Virus record (IMG/VR): IMGVR_UViG_3300044695_001520
Span: 1 to 23,562 of that record
Reading direction: 5' to 3' (one strand)
DNA length: 23,562 nucleotides
DNA from: a virus
Under the pieces are notes generated by a model. That model was not told where the DNA came from, searched no databases, and was given only the letters and a program-made list of their open reading frames with translations. Numbering within the stretch: the first letter of the stretch is position 1; the number at the start of each line of letters is the position of its first letter. Position numbers and translations under genes: made by a program. Positions 5,906 through 12,581 of the stretch are shown in pieces.

Positions 5906-5942
5906 GCGGGGGATCGGGGAAGGGGAATACCCGACCCCCCGC
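5906..5942 (-). terminator. Second GC-rich hairpin at the end of the late operon
   Basis: A 13-base stem at 5906-5918 pairs with 5930-5942 (one G-U wobble on the minus RNA, 11-base loop). It begins 4 bases past the TGA of the last late gene. It has no U-tract of its own, but in the minus direction the intrinsic terminator at 5853-5891 follows, so the pair acts in tandem. Confidence 0.65.
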
Positions 5943-5946
5943 TAGA

Positions 5947-6186
5947 TCACTTCAAAATCGTCAAACGCTGCACCATAGCAACAGGAATCGCCATCACGGA
6001 ATCAATCCCATCATTCGTGTTAATCGACTGCGCAACAACAACGTGACCCGTCTTGCTATCAGGAATCAGATAGCCGACCGTATGCACCTCACACGGATCG
6101 TCGTCAATTTCGTCAACCGTCAACCAGCCATCGTTCAGGCTGTGCGCGTCATGCCAAATGACCAGCACCAGATCGTAGGTCACCAT
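5947..6186 (-). CDS. Conserved small phage protein
   Basis: A 79-residue protein overlapping the end of the phosphoesterase gene by 7 bases. The sequence reads as a compact beta-rich domain: VLVIWHDAHS near the start, DDDPCEVHTVGYLIPD in the middle, then GHVVVAQSINTNDGID and IPVAMVQRLTIL at the end. Short phage and prophage proteins with this 'W-x-DA ... TVGYL ... VVAQS ... IP' order are common beside terminase, phosphoesterase or late genes and have no assigned function that I can name. It is the last gene of the late transcript, immediately before the tandem terminators. It may bind a small ligand or a protein partner. Confidence 0.7.
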   Translation of the reverse strand: MVTYDLVLVIWHDAHSLNDGWLTVDEIDDDPCEVHTVGYLIPDSKTGHVVVAQSINTNDGIDSVMAIPVAMVQRLTILK

Positions 6187-7235
6187 TTTTCTTTAGCCCG
6201 ATCCATACAAAACACCGGGGCCTGCCACACGATGCCCTTCTCAGGTGCGATCACGCTAAATGCCTGCTGCGGTTCCTCGTAGCCGAAGCCCATCACGATT
6301 GAGTATTCGTCTGCGCCTTTCATCGACCCGTTCACAACCATTCCCGGTGTCTGGATGAGTTGATGCCAATGCCCCATCCACAAGGTAGAGAACTGCCCAC
6401 CCGTTGCCATGTACCGCTGCATCTTCTGTGCGCGCAGACGCATGATCGGGGGCCAGATGCCGCCGATGCCGCCACCGCCACGCGCCTGATCACCATGAGT
6501 CAACAAATGCCCTCGCCCATAGACGGTGAACAGGCAGTCAGCCGACTCAGGAACCTGAAACGTGACCGCCTTATTGCCAGCGAAATGCCGTTCAACCATC
6601 TTTGCCAGCAGCCAGTCGAAGTTTGTTTTGGCTCGCATCTTTGCCCGAGGTTTACGGGTTGTGCGACCGTGGTTACCGGGGACTGCGACAACGTGAACTT
6701 TCCCGAACTCGCCGTGCAACAGGTCAATGGCGGCTGCGATCTGTTCCGACCAGTACAGCAAACTGCCCAACATCGAATCTTCGTTCGTCTCAGACAGTTC
6801 TTCGTGAATGTCACCGCTGAAAGTGTCGCCACCGAGCATCAGCACAACTCCGTCATATTTGATCCCGGCGAGATAATGCCGCGCCAGTTTGACCACGTTG
6901 GTTCCCCACTTGTGCAGGCGAAGGGTTGCTATCTCACGGTTGTAGGCGTTCAGGCCATGGATCTCGTCAGGGTTCACTACCTCGTCAAAGTGTGTATCCG
7001 ACAGCAGTAGCGCAAGCGTGGCGGCTGACTGCTTTGGTTTCTCAGGGGACAACCAGCGGGGCGGCTGAATCGTTGTTGCCTGCGTGGATTCAATGAACTT
7101 GAGTGCGGTACGAGCCTGTTCCAATTCGGCAATCGTCAGGTTCAACTGGTTTTGTAGGTCGTCGCGTTGCCGTTTGTACCGCAAAGATTCGATGCGGTCG
7201 TTGCCAATGGCGTTCAGTTCATCTTCAATTGACAC
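6180..7235 (-). CDS. Calcineurin-like metallophosphoesterase
   Basis: A 351-residue protein. All motifs of the dinuclear metallophosphoesterase fold are in order: LLSDTHFDE (Asp80, His82), GGDTFSGD (Asp137), VPGNHGR (Asn188, His189), LLTHGDQ (His247) and GHWH (His289, His291). Residues about 15-50 form a predicted coiled coil ahead of the catalytic domain, probably for oligomer formation. Such enzymes in actinophages are annotated as phosphatases or nucleases. Substrate cannot be read from sequence, and DNA ends, cyclic nucleotides and phosphoproteins are all possible. The gene overlaps the small HTH-like gene before it by 11 bases, a pairing that also occurs in other actinophages close to terminase genes. 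All metal ligands are intact, so the enzyme should be active. Confidence 0.88.
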   Translation of the reverse strand: MSIEDELNAIGNDRIESLRYKRQRDDLQNQLNLTIAELEQARTALKFIESTQATTIQPPRWLSPEKPKQSAATLALLLSDTHFDEVVNPDEIHGLNAYNREIATLRLHKWGTNVVKLARHYLAGIKYDGVVLMLGGDTFSGDIHEELSETNEDSMLGSLLYWSEQIAAAIDLLHGEFGKVHVVAVPGNHGRTTRKPRAKMRAKTNFDWLLAKMVERHFAGNKAVTFQVPESADCLFTVYGRGHLLTHGDQARGGGGIGGIWPPIMRLRAQKMQRYMATGGQFSTLWMGHWHQLIQTPGMVVNGSMKGADEYSIVMGFGYEEPQQAFSVIAPEKGIVWQAPVFCMDRAKEKW

Positions 7236-7476
7236 AGGAACACGACCTATGTGCGTGACGGTGGCAGATGGTGCTGCCCCCGTCGAAGCCTCGTTTCAAC
7301 ATGACGCGACGCACCGCTTCAATCGGATAGGTCTGCGACTCAAACGCTTGTTGCAGTTCTGCCGCATCCTTCGGGTCAAGAGTGTCAAGGAACTTGCCGA
7401 CCTTGCAGCGTTGAATGCCTAAATGCAGTTCGGCTTCCAGTTCGTCTTTAATGCCCATCCCCTTCACCATCCTCAC
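7225..7476 (-). CDS. Small conserved helical protein with HR-CxC tail
   Basis: An 83-residue protein. GTG 7476 forms a GTGA overlap with the stop of the gene before. ATGs at 7470 and 7458 are alternatives, the latter directly behind GAAGGGG, too close for a normal ribosome site. The core (CKVGKFLDTLDPKDAAELQQAFES, split over residues about 24-47) is followed by VRRVMLKRGFDG and ends with HRHAHRSCSC. Small actinophage proteins with a CxVGxFLxxL start, two helices and a terminal RHR..CxC segment are usually found next to phosphoesterase or terminase genes. They may be HTH-like DNA-recognition subunits. Here the terminal motif is present in slightly altered form. Function is inferred only. Confidence 0.6.
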   Translation of the reverse strand: MRMVKGMGIKDELEAELHLGIQRCKVGKFLDTLDPKDAAELQQAFESQTYPIEAVRRVMLKRGFDGGSTICHRHAHRSCSCVN

Positions 7477-7649
7477 AGTTCCCCGGTGGCGTGATCCCGA
7501 ACATGATCATCAATCTTGTGTTCAATCCTGTTCAGCGAGGTTACAACAAAGGCGTGGTCGTCACGGTTCTCTTTACGAAAGTTTTGTAGCACCGCCACGA
7601 CGACTGCGAACCCGCCCGTAATGACAGCGACGATGATTGCTTCAGTCAT
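7473..7649 (-). CDS. One-TM protein, holin/XhlA-like candidate
   Basis: A 58-residue protein. ATG 7649 is used; a GTG three codons upstream is the alternative. Residues about 3-21 (AIIVAVITGGFAVVVAVL) are one membrane helix with the N-terminus outside or inside undecided. It is followed by a highly charged helical tail with repeated His/Asp (IEHKIDDHVRDHATGEL). This layout, one TM helix and an amphipathic charged tail, matches small phage holin-accessory or XhlA-like proteins placed beside endolysins. It overlaps the 30-codon membrane peptide gene by 8 bases. It may tune the timing of lysis. Confidence 0.65.
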   Translation of the reverse strand: MTEAIIVAVITGGFAVVVAVLQNFRKENRDDHAFVVTSLNRIEHKIDDHVRDHATGEL

Positions 7650-7734
7650 CGAAATCACGCAACGAATTAAGAAGCGTGTTGACCGCCCAGATGGTCACGC
7701 CAACGAAGGCGAGGAAGGCGAGGAACGGGATCAT
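7642..7734 (-). CDS. 30-residue single-TM peptide
   Basis: A frame too small for usual gene finders, starting at ATG 7734 in an ATGA overlap with the M15 peptidase stop and ending in TGA just inside the next gene. The product starts MIPFLAFLAFVGVTIW, a hydrophobic helix of about 20 residues, and ends with the short polar tail SLRDFDD. No Shine-Dalgarno site is needed if translation is coupled. It fits the small membrane proteins of phage lysis cassettes, perhaps an antiholin or a holin partner. The precise coupling on both sides argues against chance. Confidence 0.55.
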   Translation of the reverse strand: MIPFLAFLAFVGVTIWAVNTLLNSLRDFDD

Positions 7735-8243
7735 GGCTTGTTTGGCGCGGGTGCGGTCGCGCTAACCGATTTCCAAGCCTTCGTCAAACCAACGGGATCG
7801 TCGGCAAAGCCACCGTTATCCCCTGCCGCAAGTTCGATGTGCAGCCATTTTCCACCGGGCGTACCGCCATTGTCCGTCGCTGTCCAAATCTTCACCCCGG
7901 GCTTGCCCCCCAACTCTTTGCGCGAACAACGAAAAGCCCTACCCCAATCCTTAAACCAGTATTGGTGTACCTCTTCGATGCCGAGGGTGACATGATTGGC
8001 AACGAGCCAGTCAAACACCTGCGAAACCCACGCCTGATCGCTCTGCTTGTTCTTCGGGATGCCAGCGTCAAGGGCGCGGCCCGTCGCATGAACCGATAGC
8101 AGGTTGCTGCCGCGCATCGGACGGTTGGCGTAGATGCCGAGGTTAGTGAAACCCCAACGGCTGTTCAGAATGTCGATCAGTTTCTCTGTGCCGGATCGGG
8201 CTTTGGTCTGCCCCGGCGCGTCAGTGCTACCCGTGTATTTCAT
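7731..8243 (-). CDS. M15-type peptidase endolysin
   Basis: A 170-residue protein from ATG 8243, which overlaps the upstream holin-like stop as ATGA. Longer upstream frames lack a ribosome site and would read through two other genes. The M15/VanY zinc-peptidase signature is present: SVHATGRALDAG with His52 and Asp59, and KWLHIEL with His135 and Glu137, giving the His-Asp-His zinc site. Family members cut the D-Ala or L-Ala-D-Glu bonds of peptidoglycan. No signal peptide or cell-wall-binding domain is seen, and the short Pro/Ala tail is unstructured, so release through holins is expected. It sits in the middle of four small membrane-protein genes and is the likely lysis enzyme. Confidence 0.82.
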   Translation of the reverse strand: MKYTGSTDAPGQTKARSGTEKLIDILNSRWGFTNLGIYANRPMRGSNLLSVHATGRALDAGIPKNKQSDQAWVSQVFDWLVANHVTLGIEEVHQYWFKDWGRAFRCSRKELGGKPGVKIWTATDNGGTPGGKWLHIELAAGDNGGFADDPVGLTKAWKSVSATAPAPNKP

Positions 8244-8464
8244 CGCTTCACCTTCCCGCCGAACGCATCGTTCAGTTCGTCGCGGTCGATCTTGCCATCG
8301 TTTGCATACGCCTGAAGCAGTTTGCCGACCACGTTGGACGCGGCTACGGCCCCCGCGATAAAGGCCGACTTCCACAGTTCGACATTGACGATGGCCCCAC
8401 CTGCGACAGCGGCAAGCGACGAATAGCCGAACACAGCGAGTACCCGAAGGGCAACAGTTTTCAT
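8240..8464 (-). CDS. Holin-like membrane protein with EF-hand-like tail
   Basis: A 74-residue protein starting at ATG 8464 (AAGGAAG about 5 bases upstream, ATGA overlap with the gene before). Residues about 5-25 and 30-48 are hydrophobic and Ala/Val-rich, giving one or two membrane helices. The C-terminus ANDGKIDRDELNDAF resembles half an EF-hand loop (Asp, Gly, Ile and Glu in register, but the first two acidic ligands missing). Holin-type proteins of actinophages often end with such a 'DGKl..dEln.aF' segment. It would form the membrane lesions that release the M15 peptidase encoded just downstream. Confidence 0.7.
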   Translation of the reverse strand: MKTVALRVLAVFGYSSLAAVAGGAIVNVELWKSAFIAGAVAASNVVGKLLQAYANDGKIDRDELNDAFGGKVKR

Positions 8465-8625
8465 TGATCTTCCTTGTCTGTAACAACCCCGAGAAGATGC
8501 AACGCCAAAGCGCCAAAGGTGAGCCACAACGCCCACGTTTGCAATCTCCCTGAAAGGGTCAGGATCGTGATGACCGAAGCAAGCAGAGTGAACGCTAGTG
8601 CTGTGATTTCGCGCCAAACTTTCAT
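8461..8625 (-). CDS. 54-residue two-TM protein, holin candidate
   Basis: A small gene starting at ATG 8625, four bases into the stop of the Thr-rich protein gene (ATGA), with AAGGA about 8 bases upstream, and ending in ATGA overlap with the next gene. The product has two clear hydrophobic helices: ITALAFTLLASVITILTL (about 7-24) and TWALWLTFGALALHLLGVV (about 30-48), joined by a short SGRLQ turn. The end is charged (TDKEDQ). This is a class II holin-like hairpin topology. Together with the following EF-hand-like protein it may make a holin/antiholin pair. Confidence 0.65.
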   Translation of the reverse strand: MKVWREITALAFTLLASVITILTLSGRLQTWALWLTFGALALHLLGVVTDKEDQ

Positions 8626-9812
8626 GATCTGTTCCTTCGGGCTGGCGCAGTTGTGGACAAAGTTACCATCGCGGCAGTTACAGCGATGAGGGTGCGTCGT
8701 GTGCCGACAGGGACGCGCTGATCGGCTGGCACATAGTTGTCGAAGCCACCGCCAAAGACGTTGACGGTTTCCTCAAACTCACGTTTCAGTTCCACCGGGG
8801 CAGCGTTCAACTGTTCAACTAGTTGCGCCTTCTCTGTGATTGTCAGGTTTTGTATGTCGGCTGGTAGTTCGGTGATCGGCTCGGGGGCGGTCGGTTCGGG
8901 AACGGTCGGTGGCAGGGTGCTGCTGGTTTCAGGCGGGACAGCCTCTATACGGGTCGTGGTTACTAAAACTTCGCTGGTGCTGGTCGTAGGCGGTTCGGTG
9001 GTTGTCGTCGTCTGTGGGGCGGTTGTGGGGCTTGTGGTGGCAGTCGGTTTCAACGGCGGCAACGGCAGGATGCTGGTAGGCAAGATCGTCGTCACTTGAA
9101 CAGTTGTTGACGGTTCCTCGGTGGTCGTGGTTGGTTCCGTTGTTGTAGGTACGTCGCTGGTCGTCGTGGCAACTTCGGTGGTCGTCGTGACCTCTTGCGT
9201 AGTGGTTGGTATCTCTACCGTTGTGGACACTTCGGGAACGGTCGTCGTGGTTTGCTCGCTGGTCGTCGGCGCAACAGTCACTTCGGGTTGTGTCGTCGTC
9301 GGTATCGTTACCGAACTAGTCGTTTCGGGAAGGGTCGTGGTCGGTGCGTCGGTGGTCGAAGTCGTTTCTGGTGGTTGCGTTGTTGTTGACGATTCAACGC
9401 TGGTGGTCGTTGATTCGGGAACGGTCGTCGTCGGATCAGCATTGGGAGTGATCGGGGCTACCGAAGTTTGCAGGTCATACACCTGTCCCAATCGGGTCGC
9501 GTTCGGGTCACCGCAACAGAACCCTGCCCGAAGGCGATATGTGCCGGAATTGACGATCAGATCAAGGTTCGACTGCAACCCATACCAGTCGTCATTCTGC
9601 GCGACCAGTTCACCTGCTTGCGTATAGAGCCACAGCATCGGATCAGACCCGTAGCCCTGCACCGCGAACGTTCGTGCAACAAACTGCTGCTGCTCATCAA
9701 ACGTGAACCAGTAGTCAGCGGGTGTTCCTGTGATGCGCGGGTTGTCAGCGTTCGCGGTCGAAGCGAAAGCAAGTAGTAGGGCTGGGGCTGCGATCAGCCA
9801 GCGTCGGTTGAT
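8622..9812 (-). CDS. Secreted PPC-like, Thr-rich surface protein with ATC start
   Basis: About 396 residues if translation starts at ATC 9812; no ATG, GTG or TTG exists in frame ahead of the signal peptide, and GTG 9662 would remove it. From ATC the N-terminus is a textbook signal peptide (NRR, WLIAAPALLLAFA, cleavage after ANA at about residue 22), with GAAGAGG exactly 7 bases upstream. Residues about 25-115 resemble a PPC-type beta domain (SDPMLWLYTQAGELVAQNDDW, split over two strands, then GTYRLRAG). A linker of about 180 residues is rich in Thr, Pro, Glu and Val. The C-terminal 75 residues are a helical region plus FDNYVPADQRVPVGTRR and a short hydrophobic segment. That end looks like actinobacterial envelope proteins. 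A virion stalk, surface decoy or host-derived adhesin are all possible. Confidence 0.65.
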   Translation of the reverse strand: MNRRWLIAAPALLLAFASTANADNPRITGTPADYWFTFDEQQQFVARTFAVQGYGSDPMLWLYTQAGELVAQNDDWYGLQSNLDLIVNSGTYRLRAGFCCGDPNATRLGQVYDLQTSVAPITPNADPTTTVPESTTTSVESSTTTQPPETTSTTDAPTTTLPETTSSVTIPTTTQPEVTVAPTTSEQTTTTVPEVSTTVEIPTTTQEVTTTTEVATTTSDVPTTTEPTTTTEEPSTTVQVTTILPTSILPLPPLKPTATTSPTTAPQTTTTTEPPTTSTSEVLVTTTRIEAVPPETSSTLPPTVPEPTAPEPITELPADIQNLTITEKAQLVEQLNAAPVELKREFEETVNVFGGGFDNYVPADQRVPVGTRRTLIAVTAAMVTLSTTAPARRNRS

Positions 9813-10069
9813 GGTTGCGCCTCTTCAACAGGCGCAGGCTCAACAAACCCCGGTGGGTTAGGAAAGTCGCAGATCTCATTCGGTTCCCATGTCGCAGGAA
9901 AATCACGCAACGCCTGACGGTAAGCAGCCCACGTTGCTTTATCAACGGGTGCATCAGCGGTCTGAGTCCAGTCGGATGCGGCAAGCAATAAATCACGCTG
10001 GTAACGCATACGCGCCGCCAGAACGTCAGGGTCGTCGGTTTGGGTTAAGCCGAGATTATTCAGGTTCAT
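9794..10069 (-). CDS. Phage tail fibre assembly chaperone-like protein
   Basis: A 91-residue protein that starts directly after the stop of the preceding tail gene (TAA, ATG). Residues about 21-60 carry the short conserved core RDLLLAASDWTQTADAP then WAAYRQALRDFPAT, typical of the small phage tail assembly chaperone (APC) family, in which the W...YRQALRD helix follows the SDWT turn. Such proteins often follow the fibre gene they assist. The C-terminal tail is Pro/Glu-rich and likely flexible. The last 19 bases overlap the start of the Thr-rich secreted protein. Confidence 0.75.
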   Translation of the reverse strand: MNLNNLGLTQTDDPDVLAARMRYQRDLLLAASDWTQTADAPVDKATWAAYRQALRDFPATWEPNEICDFPNPPGFVEPAPVEEAQPSTDAG

Positions 10070-10504
10070 TTATGCCGCCTCATACAAGAAAAATACAGAT
10101 GCTCCGCGCGTATTTTGTATCCACCCGGCGTTTAAGTATGTATTTATTCTTAATTTCGTCCCTGCAATGTTTAGGACATTCAGAGTCACGCCAGTCGCGG
10201 CGGTTTCTCTGCCTACGCCGACTTGGTCACCCGTTGCATAATTGCTTCGGAGATTGATAGGGACAGTGAACTCTAGTTCCGCTCCTGCTGCTGTCCCGGC
10301 TGTCGTGATCGTGTAGGAAAATGCCCCATAGACAAGGTTTTGAATACGCCCATACCGAGCGTATTTAATTTCTCCGGTCGTAATGGTTCCTGCGGTCGTG
10401 CTGATCGTCGGAGTCCACGTTTCCCACGCTGCGCCGATTCTGTTCAACGTCGCAGCAGGCAACGGGGTGTTATCGCTGAGTCCAGCAGTCCATTGTGTAG
10501 CCAT
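10070..10504 (-). CDS. Small tail/fibre protein, beta-rich
   Basis: A 144-residue protein. ATG 10504 is chosen because it shares a TAATG with the previous gene's stop; a longer frame to 10597 lies inside that gene and has an unrelated, cysteine-rich beginning. After MATQWTAGLSDNTPLPAATLNRIG comes the segment WETWTPTISTTAGTI, then repeated strands (IKYARYGRIQNLVYGAF, LEFTVPINL), ending in FFLYEAA. This WTPT...GEIKYARYGRIQ pattern recurs at the ends of many phage fibre and tail-tip proteins, where it forms a compact trimeric beta domain. It is likely a short fibre or tip component, followed by its candidate chaperone. Confidence 0.65.
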   Translation of the reverse strand: MATQWTAGLSDNTPLPAATLNRIGAAWETWTPTISTTAGTITTGEIKYARYGRIQNLVYGAFSYTITTAGTAAGAELEFTVPINLRSNYATGDQVGVGRETAATGVTLNVLNIAGTKLRINTYLNAGWIQNTRGASVFFLYEAA

Positions 10505-12402
10505 TACAAAAGCACATCCTCTGTAGAACCCAAAAGTGAAACCCCAAGAATAAACCAGCCCGTGTAACGGGTAGAACCATTCACCACAGTCTGCCACTCC
10601 CCCGGCGTAATCCTATGCTCAATCGACTGCACCAACAGGTCACGCTGAACAGCCGACCCCACCGAAGGAGTTCGCTTAAACGTCACCCGATCCAACAGTT
10701 CTAGGGCAAGCAGGCGAGGCCAGTTATAAGACGGATCTTGCTGACCTTTCGACAAGAACGGTTCTAACGCCAACTTCGGGTTCTTATAAATAGACAGTCG
10801 AAGATCAGCCAACGTTTCTGCTGACGTAGGTGAATCAAGAAACGTCTGAATGGTTTCTTGCGCAGCCCCATAAGTTGAAATTGAAGTTGAATCAGACGCA
10901 TTAACCGACCCGCCGCCTGTGAACTCAACATTCACAGAGTTTCTAATCAAGTCAGCGTTAAAATCTAAAGCGATGCTATCTGCGTCATATTTTATACCAA
11001 CACCACTATCTGTAAATGTTGTTTGCGAAGTGTTGCTGCGGGTACGACTTGCCCAATAATTACGTTCAACAAACGTTACAATTCCTTGCTCATCAACAAA
11101 AAATTCCCCACCTTCTGAGATGGCTACGGTTTGCATTTCTGGCAGCACTGAATACTTAGGCGTGATTTCCGATACTGTTGCAACTGGTGTTGACGTAAAC
11201 GATTGCAAGAACGACGAAAAAGTTGTGAGACCAAGAAGGCGTTGAAGTCTGTTCGTGGTGCTTTCTGCTATACGACCAGTCGTAACATTGTAAATCAAAA
11301 CGATTTCAGGAACCGACAAGATTCGTGCGTAAGTTGAAATCTCTTGAAACGCTGATCTTTCAATAGACAACGACTCATTCCCGAAAACAAATACAGCAGC
11401 ACCACTAGATGTGCTAGACGGAGATAAAAATTCACCGTTGCGATACAGACTTGCAGATGGCGTACTGCCAGCGTTAGCAGTACCCGTAATTACATAGTGG
11501 GTCGGCACGTTTGCTGTTGGTTGTTGATAATCGTTTGTGATTTGATTCGTGCCGTTGAACATTTGCAATCTGAAAATTCCAGATGTGATGTTCCAAAACA
11601 GAGTGAATATACAACCATTTAGTTCATAAGTAAAGGTTGGAATGGTTGATGCTTGATTTGACCATGTGACCCAAAATGATGCGCTTATGTCATTTACTGT
11701 TGTATTTGACCCGGTGCGAATTCCTTGTGCGGCAACAGCAAGTAAGACACCTTTTCCCGCAATCCCATCTGCCATAGGAGAAACCTCAAAGATCGCCGTT
11801 GTTTGATAGTTGAGATTTATTTGTGGAGAGGTTCCAGATGAATCAACAATGACGCCAGTTGTTCGTGAATCATCACATTTCCAATACCGACGAGGCGACA
11901 ATGTGCGAGTGTAATAATCTGCCAATTCGATAGGTATTGTTTCGTTTGCCATCAAACCAAGTGCGTCAAAGCAGTCAATGGTGACCGTTGAATCAAGTCC
12001 TGCTTCCGTGTACTCGACAGGCCACCCGGCGACAAACCCGCGATACAACGGGTATTCCGTGCCAGCCCAGTTCGCCACGATCTTGATTTGCTTACGCGGT
12101 TTCAAATTCGCATAGTTCGCACCCGAAGTATTGAACGGGTCGAACAAGCGTTCACGGTTATCCAACACCAGCGATGCTGTACCGGGCGGGAACTGTTGCA
12201 GATCATCCTGCCGACCGCGACGAATACTGATCTGCCGAACATACTGACTAATCTCAGTCCAAGCAGGAGACACCGTATAAGGCGTATCAGTCCATGCGAT
12301 GAACACACCGACCGCAGGCATATTCGCCAGCGGTGCGCCGAACCCGTCGAACGATAAAGCAAGATCGTCGTAGGTGCTGGTTGAATCGTAAAGGGGGGGC
12401 AT
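10504..12402 (-). CDS. Minor tail (baseplate hub) protein with lectin-like insert
   Basis: A 632-residue protein. The N-terminal part (about 30-165) follows the actinophage hub/minor tail pattern: ISQYVRQISIRRGRQDDLQ, LDNRERLFDPFNTSG and RKQIKIVANWAGTEYPLYRG, followed by the 'Y-R-G-F-V-A-G-W-P' segment. Residues about 168-370 form an inserted domain resembling a LamG/concanavalin fold (RRYWKCDD, DISASFWVTWS, HYVITGTANAG, SLYRNGEFLS, ILSVPEIVLIYN). This would bind a carbohydrate on the host surface. The hub pattern resumes afterwards (ISEGGEFFVDEQGIVTFVERNYW) to the C-terminus. Bases about 10900-11900, most of the insert and its flank, are visibly more AT-rich than the rest of the window, fitting domain exchange in a receptor-binding part. 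Start and stop share single bases with both neighbours. Confidence 0.72.
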   Translation of the reverse strand: MPPLYDSTSTYDDLALSFDGFGAPLANMPAVGVFIAWTDTPYTVSPAWTEISQYVRQISIRRGRQDDLQQFPPGTASLVLDNRERLFDPFNTSGANYANLKPRKQIKIVANWAGTEYPLYRGFVAGWPVEYTEAGLDSTVTIDCFDALGLMANETIPIELADYYTRTLSPRRYWKCDDSRTTGVIVDSSGTSPQINLNYQTTAIFEVSPMADGIAGKGVLLAVAAQGIRTGSNTTVNDISASFWVTWSNQASTIPTFTYELNGCIFTLFWNITSGIFRLQMFNGTNQITNDYQQPTANVPTHYVITGTANAGSTPSASLYRNGEFLSPSSTSSGAAVFVFGNESLSIERSAFQEISTYARILSVPEIVLIYNVTTGRIAESTTNRLQRLLGLTTFSSFLQSFTSTPVATVSEITPKYSVLPEMQTVAISEGGEFFVDEQGIVTFVERNYWASRTRSNTSQTTFTDSGVGIKYDADSIALDFNADLIRNSVNVEFTGGGSVNASDSTSISTYGAAQETIQTFLDSPTSAETLADLRLSIYKNPKLALEPFLSKGQQDPSYNWPRLLALELLDRVTFKRTPSVGSAVQRDLLVQSIEHRITPGEWQTVVNGSTRYTGWFILGVSLLGSTEDVLL

Positions 12403-12578
12403 CAGGTTTCAGGTTGCCACGGTTCAGGTGTGTTGCCTTCAGCGAGCCACGCAAGGTATTGCTGGTAATCAGGATTTTGTTCATTAGCAGGGAATTGTCT
12501 GCCATCGCTTGCGTGAATATAAGTAAGCCCATCCGCAATGAAGATGTCTTCTGGTTTGCGGATTTTGTAAATAGTCAT
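12402..12578 (-). CDS. 58-residue tail-fibre-associated protein
   Basis: A small gene between two large tail genes, starting at ATG 12578, 3 bases after the previous stop, and ending in a TGATG shared with the hub gene. The product begins MTIYKIRKPEDIFIADGLTY (beta strands) and ends NPDYQQYLAWLAEGNTPEPW. The final segment is widely shared by small fibre-assembly and tail-adjacent proteins of phages. It is probably a chaperone or small cap for the 402-residue protein just upstream. A competing 83-residue frame in this stretch looks like a shadow because it overlaps both neighbours without coupling. Confidence 0.65.
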   Translation of the reverse strand: MTIYKIRKPEDIFIADGLTYIHASDGRQFPANEQNPDYQQYLAWLAEGNTPEPWQPET

Positions 12579-12581
12579 TCG

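Noticed and set aside
8244-8516. N-terminal extension of the M15 peptidase to 261 residues
   Set aside because: The extra part is the out-of-frame reading of two small membrane-protein genes, with many Arg/Cys residues and no signal peptide.
8737-9627. Long Val-rich open frames on the plus strand
   Set aside because: They are the complement of the Thr/Pro/Val-rich linker of the surface protein; Thr codons read backwards give Val/Gly-rich sequence. No ribosome sites or promoters were seen.
10505-10597. Upstream extension of the small beta-rich tail protein
   Set aside because: The added 31 residues are cysteine- and aromatic-rich, lie inside the hub gene, and lack a ribosome site. The TAATG coupling at 10504 is in line with neighbours.
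12287-12538. 83-codon minus-strand frame overlapping the 58-residue gene and the hub gene
   Set aside because: It overlaps both neighbours deeply without start/stop coupling, and its residues show no structure, whereas the 58-residue frame is exactly coupled.
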